A model generated the notes under the pieces. That model saw only the letters and a program-made list of their open reading frames with translations, did not search any database and was not told the DNA's origin. This document shows, piece after piece, positions 32,454 to 43,237 of a DNA stretch of 64,000 nt (position 1 is the first letter of the stretch; the number at the start of each line of letters is the position of its first letter). The DNA comes from Macrocystis pyrifera (taxonomy: Eukaryota; Sar; Phaeophyceae; Laminariales; Laminariaceae), in NCBI GenBank assembly GCA_031763025.1, contig JASSKH010000010.1, forward strand, positions 8,821,427 to 8,885,426. The letters run 5' to 3'. The translations under genes and the position numbers were made by a program.

Positions 32454-35400
32454 TGGCCTCGGAAGGCTACGGGGTGACGGCAGCTTCGATGCCACCGCGT
32501 CCTCAAGAGCGTTTCTGGAAAGCTGCGGCATCGGAGATCTCATGACTACGTGCTACGGAAACAGCCGGAACAGAAAGTGAGACAAGCCTACTCTACTGGT
32601 TGTGTGTGTTCTTGACATTGAACCATTCTTTCTACCCGTCTCAGTAGAGAGAGACACTACCCGGGAGAGATGACTCTCCCGGGTGGCTATCTCCACCGCA
32701 CCTGCTCCTCTCGGGGGTCAGGTCGGGTCAACGTGCCCAACTGGGCTAAATTGAGACACGACACGAAATTGGGAACGTGGAAGTGTGGTGAGCTTAAGCT
32801 TTATTTTTACCAATCCGCCGGAGGATTAAAAAAAAAAGAAAAAAAAAAGAAGACCAAACTCGGTCCGTGCGTTTTGCTGAATTTGTATGATACCCGTACA
32901 TACGCCGATCGGGACATACGCCGATCGGGACACGAAACAACAAACGCCGCTCGAAGTACTACAAACTCCATAATGAATCAGAAAATGGGACTGTTACGTA
33001 AGGCATCCGAAATCCCATCCTTGACTGTTTTGTTGCGAAAGTATGTGAGGTTCGGTGCTCGCTGCTCGGAACCAAACACCATATATACCAAACCTGGAAC
33101 GAAATCAAAACCAAACCGAACCAAACCTGGGACAAAGCCAAAACCAAACCGGACCTGAAACGAACGTAACCACGCCACACCACACCACACCGAAATCAAC
33201 ACCAAACGACACGTTGTACGTACGATTATAACAGCAACACAGGTGCGCCTAGACGTCCACGCGCTAAAAATGCGGCAAAAGCGCGGTCAGGCGAACCAAA
33301 ACGAAACATACGTCAAGCCCCGCACCAATCCCCATCAAGAGACAACATCAAACAACTCCAAAACGAAATCGCACGAGGACATGGCATTGCACTGTCTACT
33401 ATGCTTACTCCACACACCAAGGTAGTATCTCTGTATCGTGACGTGACCACAGAGCTTGTATCTTTATAGAGCTGAAGAGTCGGCGCGGACACCGGTTGTG
33501 CTGGATATCGACGGGCAGAAAAAACGGTTTTCGTGTGAAGATCACACACTCACTTACGCCACACCGCCCTAAACCAAGCAAGAAACGTTACGTACTCATG
33601 GCAACAACGAAAACAACACCAACGGCCCAGGTGTGCCGAGATGTTCGCGCGCGAGAGCGGCAAGCGGTCGTGGGAGCAGCTGGAGGAAGAAGAGCTCGGG
33701 GGCATGAAGCTGCAGGGGCCGAGCACATCCTCGGGGGCGTTCAGCGTCATCAAGCGCAGAAAGTGTGTTCGCCGATTCCCTCTACTCACCACCATCTACC
33801 GGTAAGAGACAAGGAGACAAGAGGTGGAGTACCGGCAGATGCCACACGGGGTAGATGGGGCACCCGGGCCCGTAGACGGGCCTGTTCGGACACGCTCTGT
33901 GCCTCTTTGGACGAAAATATAGTTACCAATTGGTGTTCATATTTCAAGTATTAAGGATGGTTATATTTCCGTGTGAAGAGTGGTATTGCGGGGGACTACA
34001 GTAAGTATGACCTACGGGAGACATAAAAACCTATATATTTCCCTATTTATACTAACAGTGTTTGGTCCTGTTTACTATGGTCCCCCGTAATAGGGGCGTT
34101 TTCAAGAAGCGAAGGCCCGTCGGTGGTAATATGCCGGTAATAGGTTTTTGTGGCAGGAAAGTTTTTAAGAAACGAAGGTGTGTGTATGTATATACCTACT
34201 GCTGCAGTACAAAAAAAAAAGTCTTTTTTTAAAGTTTGGTTTTTTTCGAACTTTCCACCGCGCGGACAGGTCGCGATGTACTACTGTATTACGGGGGATC
34301 ATAGTAAATAGGACCAAATATTGTTGGTAAAAAGAGGTAAATATATAGGTCTTTGTGTGTACCGTAGGTCCTATTTACTATGGTGCCCCGCAGCAGTTTA
34401 AAACAACTTTTTCGCTCACCTGCCCCTGTGAAAGGTTGTGCAGGGCCTGCACGGTACACAGATCCGGCCCCAGGAGAAAAGCGTGCTCGTTGATCGTACA
34501 GACTTTTACGGGTCCCCACCTGACAACATGACCATCTTCCGGTGTGAAGAGAGGAGAGCTTCCAAAAAGATGGGAGGACAAGCACCTGTAACCCTCGTGT
34601 ACGTACGCTCTTTGAAATATACTTCCTAAGTATGACACTAAAAAAAGGTCGTGTTTTTTCTATTATTTTTACTTTTACGTACCAGATATATACCAGGTAC
34701 TTTTTCGAAAGTCTCTGTTTTTATATTGCCTGTTCTTATGCTGGGAAAATGCCCCGAATTCGAATTCCCCGATTTCTGCGCGTTTCCCGGAAAGAGATGG
34801 ATGCCTTTAAACATGCTTCCAAGGATAACGAAAGCCGTGACTTGAACAACTGAACTTTCATTTTTTGTTTTGTTTTGTTTTGTTTTTTTTTTTTTACTTT
34901 TGTTTCCAACCTTTTTTGTTGTGCCGCGAAAAGCATGCCGAACCCTGGTTGCTGGTTGCCAGCCTTACACGGCAGAAGTGGTTTCTCTGTAGTGCCGGTT
35001 GAGCTGTGGTCTCTGTTTCATGCCGGCTTCCCGCTATTATAGCGCCCGTGAAACCGCTTGGCACTTGGAACAGATAGGACTAACCAATGAGGTAGGTAGC
35101 GTGCGGAGTAATTAGTGCCGGTTGGTTGCCGCAATAATAGTGCCGGTATTGTTGCCTGACTGGCGCATATCATAACGGCACTATAGAGGGACTAATATTG
35201 TATATTGTTCGCAGGCGTCTTGGCTTTGTCCCCCGAGACACGGAAGTTGCAGTTCCGGAGGTGCTAATTGACGTGGACGGCGACAGGTGATCAAAAAGGC
35301 ATGCGTGCACGGGCTTTCCTTGCACGTGAAAAGACAAGAGCTTACAGGGGTATAAAACGTTCAACATATGTTTGCGAAATTTGGGCTGTGTTCGCAGTTT

Positions 35401-35754
35401 GTATCCTTCCTATGTACTCTACTACCCAAAAAACACGCGCGTGTATCAGATATGTTGTCGACCCCTCCGGACTCCGGACGAAAAAAAAATACAAGAACCA
35501 CAACATCAGCCACCTGTACGTACGATAACTTTTGAAACCGCTCGTGAAATGTGGCATTCCCAATGTTCTTCTTGGTGTTAATCTAAGCCAACGCCCCGAC
35601 CCTCCCCCCCCCCCCCCCCCCCCCCGTCTTATCCTTTGACTGACGCTCCGTTTTCCACGACGCTGTGTCGGAAAATTCCTGGAACAGGATCGCTCACGAA
35701 GGCCAGGCGGCGAAGACCATTGTGGAGTTTGACAGGGCGGAACAAGAGGCCTGA
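24221..35754 (+). CDS. Glycerol-3-phosphate dehydrogenase [NAD+], 11 exons
   Basis: Reduces dihydroxyacetone phosphate to glycerol 3-phosphate with NADH, at the branch of glycolysis to glycerol and lipid synthesis. Exons: 24221-24295, 26129-26305, 26849-27061, 28493-28581, 29536-29701, 31299-31373, 31721-31878, 32484-32576, 33631-33801, 35215-35286, 35688-35754. They sum to 1356 nt, giving 451 residues and a TGA stop, with agreeing phases. Visible motifs: dinucleotide fold GSGNWG (about 65-70), [16 protein letters not shown] with catalytic Lys about 193, [14 protein letters not shown] with catalytic Lys about 281, [30 protein letters not shown] and KLQGP. The protein is about 100 residues longer than animal GPD1: about 60 extra N-terminal residues without a clear signal peptide, and a diverged C-terminus after FPLLTTIYR. 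The donor after exon 4 reads GA instead of GT. The last two exons are joined on phase and splice sites, not on family similarity. Confidence 0.93.
25500..25566 (+). other. Weak tRNA-like B-box sequence
   Basis: GCGTGGGTTCGAGTCTCGGC matches a B box. The upstream part does not fold convincingly. Possible tRNA-derived repeat in GPDH intron 1. Confidence 0.2.
25913..26045. repeat. Poly(C)-rich tract in GPDH intron 1
   Basis: Nearly pure C interrupted by single T, G and A. Proline-rich frames across it are artefacts. Confidence 0.85.
26393..26501 (+). mobile_element. 110-bp palindromic MITE, copy 8 (GPDH intron 2)
   Basis: TATTACGGGGGATCATAG to TATGGACCCCCGTAATA. Inserted 87 bp after the donor of GPDH exon 2. 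Confidence 0.9.
27318..27448. repeat. Palindromic repeat with GATCTAGATC arms (GPDH intron 3)
   Basis: ATCAGGATCTAGATCATCTAT at about 27323 and its reverse complement at about 27420 differ by at most one base and enclose about 75 bp. Related GATCTAGATGAT words continue to 27640. Confidence 0.65.
28440..28490. repeat. TTG/CTG trinucleotide tract before GPDH exon 4
   Basis: Forms the pyrimidine/TG-rich stretch directly upstream of the exon 4 acceptor TTGTTCCAG. Confidence 0.8.
28576..28592 (+). other. GPDH exon 4 donor reading GA instead of GT
   Basis: CGAAG|GAAAGGATAA differs from a normal donor (AAG|GTAAGG) by one base. It is the only junction giving the phase 2 needed to enter exon 5 as [13 protein letters not shown]. 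Without it the frame hits TAA at 28589. Confidence 0.55.
30265..30415 (+). mobile_element. SINE-like end with poly(C) (family B), plus orientation
   Basis: GTCTGCCTGGTCGGCGAAAC to GGCCATGCGTATTATGAGTAA, then about 27 C. In GPDH intron 5. Confidence 0.78.
30416..30613 (+). mobile_element. LINE-like end with poly(C) (family A), plus orientation
   Basis: Encodes the [20 protein letters not shown] and [15 protein letters not shown] ends, then TGA in AACAAATGAGTACG and about 20 C. It directly follows a family B poly(C) tract. Confidence 0.82.
30658..30757 (+). mobile_element. 110-bp palindromic MITE, copy 9, internally deleted
   Basis: CACGGGGGACCATAGTAAAT to GTATGGACCCCCGTAATA. The TCCTATTTAC part of the right arm is missing. 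Confidence 0.82.
30760..31169 (+). mobile_element. SINE-like repeat (family B), plus orientation, with two poly(C) ends
   Basis: Runs from ATTGCTGTCTCTGGAAGTGG to TATCGAGTACAC, then about 15 C. A second, diverged 45-bp end (TCATATGACTATATCCATGC) follows, and then a C-run of about 49 bases to 31169. Confidence 0.78.
32384..32452. repeat. (TGTC)n microsatellite
   Basis: About 17 perfect TGTC units in GPDH intron 7, 30 bp before the exon 8 acceptor. Confidence 0.92.
32646..32855 (+). mobile_element. Poly(A)-ended repeat with GC-rich hairpin (family D, copy 1)
   Basis: Starts with the palindrome ACCCGGGAGAG-ATGA-CTCTCCCGGGT, then GTCAGGTCGGGTCAACGTGC, and ends AATCCGCCGGAGGATT with an A-run. 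An inverted copy lies at 39050-39245. Probably a retroposed 3' end. Confidence 0.68.
33370..33545 (+). mobile_element. Dispersed repeat (family C), partial copy in GPDH intron 8
   Basis: GACATGGCATTGCACTGTCT to GACACCGGTTGTGCTGGATA, ending 85 bp before GPDH exon 9. Confidence 0.68.
33984..34092 (-). mobile_element. 110-bp palindromic MITE, copy 10
   Basis: TATTGCGGGGGACTACAG to ATGGTCCCCCGTAATA, core reversed. In GPDH intron 9. Confidence 0.88.
34287..34395 (+). mobile_element. 110-bp palindromic MITE, copy 11
   Basis: TATTACGGGGGATCATAG to ATGGTGCCCCGCAGCA. Its right border is 25 bp from the exon-like minus-strand ORF at 34420. Confidence 0.85.
34420..34585 (-). CDS. Exon-like minus-strand ORF within GPDH intron 9, unrecognised
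   Basis: Bordered on the minus strand by acceptor GGGTTACAG|G and donor GGGGCAG|GTGAGC, enclosing 55 codons with protein-like composition ([35 protein letters not shown]). No family recognised and no partner exon found. On the plus strand the same bases follow an acceptor-like TTGTGCAG and would add a short alternative C-terminus to GPDH ending in a stop. It may also be a gene fragment carried by a transposon. Confidence 0.28.
35100..35160 (+). repeat. AGTGCCGGTTGGTTGCCGC repeat, left partner of an inverted pair
   Basis: GGAGTAATTAGTGCCGGTTGG matches, inverted, CAACCGGCACTAATTACTCC near 38055-38080. The pair spans the last two GPDH exons. Confidence 0.6.
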
Positions 35755-37299
35755 TTTTTGCTCTCCCTTCTGCGGCCGTTTCGATTTTTTATTTACAGCC
35801 GAAGTCCATTTACACCGGTACGAAGTATGGACGCTATATGCCACTGTCCGAAAAAGTAAGGAGCTTTTAGGTGTGGATATGACTACCTAAATGATCCTCA
35901 TCATTTCGGACAAAAGGGATATTTCACTGTACCTTCTGCTTGTGGGCGATTCGCTCCCCCCCCCCCCCCCCCCCCCCTCTCCTCTTTCTGTGTTTGTCGT
36001 GAGTGTGGTGGCTGAAGCCTTTTGGTTTTCTGTTTCTTGTTCACTAGCAGTACGTGAGCCGGTTCTGTATTTCTCGCGTAGCCGCGGTATGATATGGTCC
36101 TATTCGTAGGTACGAACTAAAACAGCTCTACCAAGCTTCAGGAATATTTTTTTTTTTTTTTTTTTGTTTTTGCTCTTTTTTCCCTCTTTTTTTTTACCTC
36201 ATTCGCCCGGACGCGCTGGCGCCACGTCACTGACCTTGCACGCGACGGACAGAAACGTCTATGCAACCTACGTATGCGGTCTATGAAATGTATGGGTTGT
36301 ACGCGCCTGCGATCGTGCCGTTCTTGAAGTGTACGCGCGCAGCGGGGGGGGTGGGGGCGAGGGGTCATCGAGTGTAATGTCGGCGGGGGAGCTACTCGTA
36401 CGTTTGTACTATGAACGAGTATAAGCACGTACAGTAGGTTCAATCGCTCAAGCTTCCGGACGTTTTTTTTGTTGTTGCAGTTGTGTTATGTTACGCTCTC
36501 GACGCCGGCGCCGCGCCGCCGGCCTCGCACGCGCGCACACACACAAAGCAAAGACCGCGTAGGCACTGCTGTATGCGCTCTATGCAATGTACGCGTTGTA
36601 TGAGCGCGCGTCTGTGCCTGTTTATTTAGGAGGGGGCCCTAACCCTAGAGTTTTCTCCGTATCATATAGCCACCACGAGCGCCGAACGCTTTTGCCTTTT
36701 GAAACGTACGGAGTTTCAAGAGCTAAAAGTAGTCAGCATTGCAAAGATACGGCGGGTGCTCGATGTTTTGGGTTCGCACGTGTCCAGCAAAGCTGTTGGT
36801 AGGACTTTTCCTCACTCCCTCGGAGTCCCTCTCCAATACCCGACCGGGATTTCGAGGTGTGCTCTAGAAGAGCTACCTGGTAATAGTTTTCCGATAGTAC
36901 TGCGTGTGAGGTGGTATTTTTTGTGTCTCGTGATACCGAAAACCGGCTTCTTTCAACTACAGTATATAGATGAACTAGAGGACGTGACCTCGTGGTTTGC
37001 TGGTTGATGGGATTCGAGTGTACGTCTTGGTTGACATGGGCGGGACTGCTTCCTACCAACGTACTTTTGTTTTGTTGCTTAAGGAATGGCTTCGGGCAGT
37101 AGGCCGCTTTTTTCCCCCCCCCTTCTGCTTCTACATTTGTTGCAATGCCACTAAAAAGAGGGACATATTTTATTGTTGTCTCTGACAGCTTTTCACGCGG
37201 CGGGGGTAAGGGTGGGTCGGCGTTGCTTTGCCTCAATACTCGACGCAGAGATTAAAGATTAGACTGTTTTAGGATAAGTTTGTAGATTTACGTTTTTGT

Positions 37300-37456
37300 A
37301 TGGTTGATTGGAGAGCCTTGTTATCCACGATGCCGTTCATGTGATGGTTGTTGTTGTTTAGTCTATTTTAGAATTTGATGGTTGATTGGAGAGACTTGTT
37401 ATCCACGAAGCCGTTATGGTGATGATTGTCGTGGTTCAAGTCTATTTTAGAATTTG
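37300..37456 (+). repeat. Tandem duplication, ~78-bp unit
   Basis: ATGGTTGATTGGAGAGCCTT and ATGGTTGATTGGAGAGACTT begin units that each end AGTCTATTTTAGAATTTG. Confidence 0.85.
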
Positions 37457-37741
37457 CACCCGTCATTTTGGGGCCAAAACTACTTGAATTTAGAATCGGA
37501 TAGGTTTTGCGGAGCTCGGCGTTGATGGAGGGGAGAGCAGTCTTAGGTTGTCTCTCGGCAGCCAAAACGGATATAGCGATTGAATATGGTGACATGATGT
37601 GGACGGATGAGAAGAATCGATGACGGATGACGACCAATGAAAGCAAGTGAATGATGGCCATTAATGGCAAATACAAACCTGTTGTTTATGCAGCAGCAGT
37701 GGTCCCTTTATTGTGTCGGTACGTCGGTACGCTTCAGGCAA

Positions 37742-38051
37742 CAATAGCGGCACTATTTTATAAATTTTGAAATACGTCAGCTGTGAGTTCGACTGATGAA
37801 ATAGTTGATACTCAACTTTGTAAGCTGCGTAATGCGCCTCGTCTATATTTCATTTTTAGCGAATTTTACAAGTATTATGATAAACCGAACGCGCGTATTC
37901 TACTTGTAATTCCTTGTCAAAGATAAAGGCCACTATTTCTATAAATTTTGAAATACGTCAGCTGTGAGTTCGACTGATTAAATGGTTGATACTCAACTTT
38001 GCAAGCTGCGTAATACGTCTCGTCTATATTCCGTTTTTACCGAATTTATAG
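37742..38051 (+). repeat. Direct repeat, ~123-bp unit, 184-bp spacing
   Basis: ATAAATTTTGAAATACGTCA blocks at about 37760 and 37943, continuing through GTTGATACTCAACTTTG and CTCGTCTATATT. Confidence 0.85.
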
Positions 38052-38693
38052 CGGCAACCAACCGGCACTAATTACTCCGTACACTTTATACCGCCCTGGT
38101 TACAGTAATCCCAGCTGCGCCAAACGTATCGGGCAACCGGCACTATGGAGGGGCCACAACTACTCTGTATCACGAAAGACGGATACCTTCCGAGTGTCTG
38201 GAGTTTGGTCTACTAGTGCGTGCTGATTTGAACGAGTTCCGTCCTCGTTCTTGTGTGCGTCAGCTCCAGTGATTGCCATCGTGATCCGTACGAGCATGGA
38301 AACGATACGTTTGATGGGGAGAAGTATGTGTTGAGTCCCGTCTGGTGTCTGCTTCTCGGCGAGAGAAACACACTGAAAAGGCTCGTACCTGAAAACGAAT
38401 TTCCACAACGAAAGGCCCGTGAGTCGGTGGGGATACGCATCTATGTACCAGGTGCCTAACCTTCTGGAAACGCCACGATTGAGGGGGGAAATATGTGACT
38501 CCCACCTGGCGCATGATACAAGGGGATAGGCAGGCAGACCGGCGAAACCAAAGTTATTATTTCCAAAATTGAGACCCTCCAGCAGCTGTTAAAGAGTTGA
38601 CGCTGGAGGGCAGTGTGTCAGTGCGGTCAGCTATAAGTCTCGAGAACCGTCGCAGTATGGGCGTCGGCCGCTTTGGGGAGAAGTTATAGTTAC

Positions 38694-38802
38694 TATTACG
38701 GGGGACCATAGTAAATAGTACCAAATACTGTTAGTAAAAATAGCTAAATATATAGGTATTTGTGTGTACCGTAGGTCCAATTTACTATGGCCCACCGTAA
38801 TA
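38694..38802 (+). mobile_element. 110-bp palindromic MITE, copy 12
   Basis: TATTACGGGGGACCATAG to TATGGCCCACCGTAATA. Confidence 0.88.
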
Positions 38803-39049
38803 CATGCAGTACCTTCACACCCGTAGTGAAAGTTGAAGGGACAGGCAGACAAGACAACAGGAAATGAATGTCCAGAATTGAGAGATCCCCCGTAAAAAAC
38901 AGCGGGGGAAACAGAGATGATGGGCTACGTAGGAATACGATTTTTTCTGTAGATTTTCACCTAATTTTCCTGAAGAAGGCTCCGTGTATTTCAGGAAGTG
39001 AATGTGCTATTGTACACCGCCGTCCTTACTTCGGGAAGCTTCATGCGAT

Positions 39050-39245
39050 CAAAGTTTTTTTTTTTTTTTTTTTGTCCTCCGGCGGATTGGTAAAAATAAA
39101 GCTTAAGCTCACCACACTTCCACGTTCCCAATTTCGTGTCGTGTGTCAATTTAGCCCAGTTGGGCACGTTGACCCGACCTGACCCCCGAGAGGAGCAGGT
39201 GTGGTGGAGATAGCCACCCGGGAGAGTCATCTCTCCCGGGTAGTG
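39050..39245 (-). mobile_element. Poly(A)-ended repeat with hairpin (family D, copy 2)
   Basis: Reverse complement of 32646-32855: T-run, CCTCCGGCGGATTGG, and ACCCGGGAGAG with its mirror at 39218-39243. Confidence 0.7.
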
Positions 39246-39429
39246 TGGGACTTGCGCGAGCTCACCCACTAACAAAAGCCAAGGCTATGAGGCCTTCCCG
39301 CCGGACTCGGACAAGTTACGGTCCACCCTACCCGTCGGGGCGTTGGTCCTCAAAGTGTTTTTTTTTTCGGACGGACATCAAATATATCCTGTTATACTCT
39401 AAAGTAGAGACCCAAGCGTAAACCATTAC

Positions 39430-39548
39430 TATTTCGGGGAACCATAGTAAATAGGACCTACGGCACACACAAAAAACGATACCACCAGTATATTTCACTA
39501 TTTTTACCAACAATATTTGATCCTATTTACTATGGTCCCGCCGCAATA
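39430..39548 (-). mobile_element. 110-bp palindromic MITE, copy 13
   Basis: TATTTCGGGGAACCATAG to ATGGTCCCGCCGCAATA. Core reversed, with about 8 extra bases (ACGATACCACCAG). Confidence 0.85.
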
Positions 39549-39715
39549 CCAGGGTATACGACTACCTGTGGTAGGGAACTAGGGAGTCGTTGTGTTGTGT
39601 TAACTCGTGTTTACTCTCGAACTCAACCCCAGTCGTTGACGCTCGGCAAGATTCTGAACAAAAGTCGTGACGTCACATACTTCTTCCCCCCTCCCAGAAA
39701 AAAGCTGTCATCCAC

Positions 39716-39895
39716 GCAAGTCCGCCTCACAGGCAGTTCATAGTAGGATACAGCTCGCCCTTCATGCGACTCACCCAACACCTTACGGGCCTTCGCGCTT
39801 AGTGCAAAAACCCGACATGCCCCGTCCGAGGGTCTACGGCCATTCGACTATACGGTCATGCATGGCATGAGTACCCCGGTACACAAACGTCTTGC
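39716..39895 (+). mobile_element. SINE-like repeat (family B), diverged copy
   Basis: AAGTCCGCCTCACAGGCAG to TCATGCATGGCATGAGTACC. The C-run is only four bases here. Confidence 0.65.
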
Positions 39896-40207
39896 TTTGG
39901 ATCGCGCGGAAGCTTCGTCCATTCTGCGTATATTCCCGCTGCTGTACAGTAGTATGTGTGAGGGTATGTTGGGCGCGAAAAAGACGGTACCCCCCTTTTC
40001 CTTTTGCGGAGAAACCGCGCCTCCACGTCGCCCTCAGAGCACTCCTCCTAACAAAATTTGTTCAATAATAATAATAACGGAGGCGGAACATTGCCTTGTG
40101 AGTGCGTAAAGTAGACCGACGGAAGCAACAAAACCTTTGGTACCTGGAAATATTTCCAGCAGTTTACGAGCAGTATGAGCTCCCAGGAGTATGTGTTGTA
40201 GTAAGTA

Positions 40208-40320
40208 TTACCCTGGGCTGGGTAATCGATTGATATTTTCCCCCTATAGCTCAGTAGGTAATACCTGCACATTTGACGTCGCCGGCAGGACACGGGCTCG
40301 AATCTCACTTCAACGTTTCT
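40208..40320 (+). mobile_element. tRNA-derived repeat, copy 1
   Basis: TATAGCTCAGTAGGTAATAC contains a perfect A box (TAGCTCAGTAGG). GGGCTCGAATCTC is a B box at 40295. The upstream block CTGGGTAATCGATTGATATT recurs at 40490. The tRNA fold is incomplete, so a SINE head or tRNA pseudogene. Confidence 0.45.
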
Positions 40321-40482
40321 GTCATAGAAACGCTTGCGCGTGCGTCCCTAAAATCATGTCTCCCTGATTCCCCAGGTATTGAAACGAAGCGGGTAGGTCA
40401 GCGTACGGTCTTATACGGTATACCGACGCCCCAAACATCCCACCGTGCATGTTCAGAGGGGGGGAGAGTGTTTTAAGGATTA

Positions 40483-40560
40483 AACCCGGGACTGGGTACA
40501 ATCGATCGGTCTTTTACCCCTATAGCTCAAGGAGTAATACCTTCACATAAGGGTATATGG
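40483..40560 (+). mobile_element. tRNA-derived repeat, copy 2, partial
   Basis: CTGGGTACAATCGATCGGTC then CCCCTATAGCTCAAGGAG. Keeps the A box region and loses the B box. Confidence 0.4.
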
Positions 40561-41439
40561 ATCATGTTGCGCCTGTGCCCTGCGATTCCTTGTATTCAAC
40601 CATTGTAACTCGGTCACCGATTTGAATAATCCTCCAATCATCACGCCGCAGCAGTAGCCGTTGCTGCAATCGTCAATGCTACCGTCTCGATTTTCCCCCT
40701 CCCAAGTCCTGAGAGGGTTAATGCCGGAGGGAAAAGAACATTTTCGGGGACGAAATCTATCAATATGAAAGAGTGTTTTGTGAGCGCTCTTCCTCCTCCC
40801 GGGACTCCAGAGGGGAAAAGCGACTCACTCGTGGCAAGCTACGTGCTTTATTTATTTATTTTTTGTTTATTCCCAAAACATGCGTATTGCACTACACCCA
40901 CTCCTTATATTCTGCACCTCCAGATTTGGTCTTCCTCCTATACGGACTGTCTATTACCCTGCATGAGGCCATATAAATCCCGTACGTAGTACCCGCGATC
41001 GAAGTACCACTACTGTAGCATCACTATTAATAGTGTCACACACAGCCTACAAAGATGAGTTTCAACGAAATCCTAATCCTCGATCTCACCGCTGTCCTTG
41101 TTTTTTTTATGTATTTTTTTTTTATTTTATTTTATTTCTTTTAATGTAGGAAACGTTGCGTGATGGGCGGCTTGTTCGAGAAATAATGGTTTCTGAGTCA
41201 CAACGCAAGGGATCCTGCGGCATGGGCGCAACAGTTATGCTGCCCTTATTGCCGGGCGCTTACGCTGCTCGTAGACGGTTGATAGTACCCACGTGACCCT
41301 TGCTTTGTTTGTTCGTTGTCTCGGATATCGCCTGCCGGACTGCACTCCCATTGCGGGACTAATTACTTGGAAATAGACTAGAGACAGATTTAGGTGCATG
41401 TATCTTGAAGTGCAAGCACGAGTACACAGCAGTAAAGGA

Positions 41440-41680
41440 GTTTTTTCTTTCTACTCGTGTCGACATCAAGCACACCCAGAGTCCGTGCCGATTCTTCATC
41501 CAAACGAGATACGAGCCCTGCGGAGCACAAAACTATGCCACATATACTACTACAGTACATACAATGTAATACAGTAGGCAAGTAAGAGTAGACCATCATT
41601 CAATGCCATGCCCAGCGTACTGGATACGATGGGCGCAACACACACCATGCTGCGTGGCAGTCCAGATGCATGCGCTGAAA
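41440..41680 (-). mobile_element. Dispersed repeat (family C), partial inverted copy
   Basis: CTACTCGTGTCGACATCAAG, CAGAGTCCGTGCCGATTCTT and GCGTACTGGATACGATGGGC. Confidence 0.65.
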
Positions 41681-43237
41681 AGAGAGAAAAAACGAGTAGC
41701 ACGTGTACGCGTATCGTCATGCGCCTGGCGTAAGCATGCCGTAGACACATACCACGTACACGGTCTTGTAATATGATTGCAGTTCAGCACATGCATCCCA
41801 TCTCCCAGCAGTCTGGGCGGACCCTTCGCGTGGCCGACGCTGTTCTATAATCTAGTCGTTTACTTTAGGTGTGTCCATACGTGCCTCCCAGTTCTCACGA
41901 TAAATCTCAAGGGCAAAAGGGAAACACAAAAACAAGAAAAAAAAAAAAAAAAACGGGAGCCACACTCGCCACCATCATGTCGGAATTGACAGCAAACTAC
42001 GAGTACGAAGCGGGTTGGGATTTTTGTCAGAAATTATATAGAACCTACCAGGTACCTGGTATTTTTTCAGTTTGTGTATACTTGATTTTAGTAACCGTAA
42101 CCACCACCCCTCCCCTTGTCTTAGACTGAAAAAAAAAATGGGGCGTCGTTTTTTTTTTTTTTTTTTCCGTTTGCCCTTGGACCACCCGAAAATAAATTCT
42201 GCGAAACCAGACAGACGAACCCCCACTTCCGAGGCATAGACAGGGAGGGGTCATACTGATTCCAAAAGCAAGTAGGTTTGTCACTCAATAATGTTCGGAT
42301 TGGCAGCTCCCAACCGAACTCTGACCTTAACCCGAACACCGACCATCACCACCACCACCTCGACCGCCACACGCGCACGTCTTAAGGCAGCACCCAGCGA
42401 ACAGCAGAGCAGCGCACATCGCTGGCTCTTCTCCACAGTTTTAGCGGTAAATTTATTTTCGGTATTTTTTCCCTCCGACTTTCCAAGAGAGGTTAATGAG
42501 AGTTGTGACCGTAAGTGTATCGGCGGTGGTTAACCGCCTGCGTTAAACGGAGCGCCAGAGAGAAAAGAGGGTATGTACCACACACCATCGGCGCCCCACT
42601 CTCCTCTGTACCCGAGAGACGACTCCGTAGAACTCGCGCAAGAGCAAAGAGAGAGGGAACTCTTCCTCAGAGCTAGCTACAGAACGCTCCCGCCAGAAGG
42701 TGGAAACACAGCGAAGCCAACGCACGGCAGAGAAATAGAGAGAAAGGGCAAACTACTGCACCTGTAAGCTGCAGAGAGCTCCCGCCCCAAGGTGCTAATT
42801 TTTCACCGTAGTCGTCAACTTACCCGTCAACCATTGATACTGTATTCACCATGCCCACCACTCTGGTGGGAAGTAAAGGGACGGTTTCATCTTCGTCTTT
42901 AGTAACCAAACAGACCCTAATTTTTCATCCTAAGGTGGTGTAATAGCTACCTACGGACGACGACAGGAGCGCCAGCTATTGCAGCTACCTTCTTATATAG
43001 GGCTCCAGGACCTTTGTTTGACCACGGACTCCTTGCTTCAAGAGCTAACGCGAGCACAACAACAACAACAGCAACAATCGTATTCTGCAGCAGCTATTGG
43101 TGTACCCACCACGATGGACGAGAATGAAAGGACAATTTCATATTCGTATTAGTGCCCAAGAGGACCGTATGTTCTCGTCCGTGGCTACAGACGACAGGAG
43201 CGCCAGCTATTACAGCTATTCTGAGGCGTCTAACACC

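Larger units (their letters stand above)
35755..43237. other. Intergenic region between GPDH and the presequence gene, repeats only
   Basis: No conserved exon or RNA gene recognised apart from tRNA-like repeats near 40250. Content: poly(C) and poly(T) runs (35957-35978, 36151-36165), duplications at 37300-38051, two MITEs, one family B and one family D copy, one family C copy at 41440-41680, and an inverted GGCACTA repeat. Confidence 0.55.

Noticed and set aside
37300..38051. CRISPR-like direct repeats
   Set aside because: Only two units each with long unequal spacing. These are simple duplications in a eukaryotic genome.
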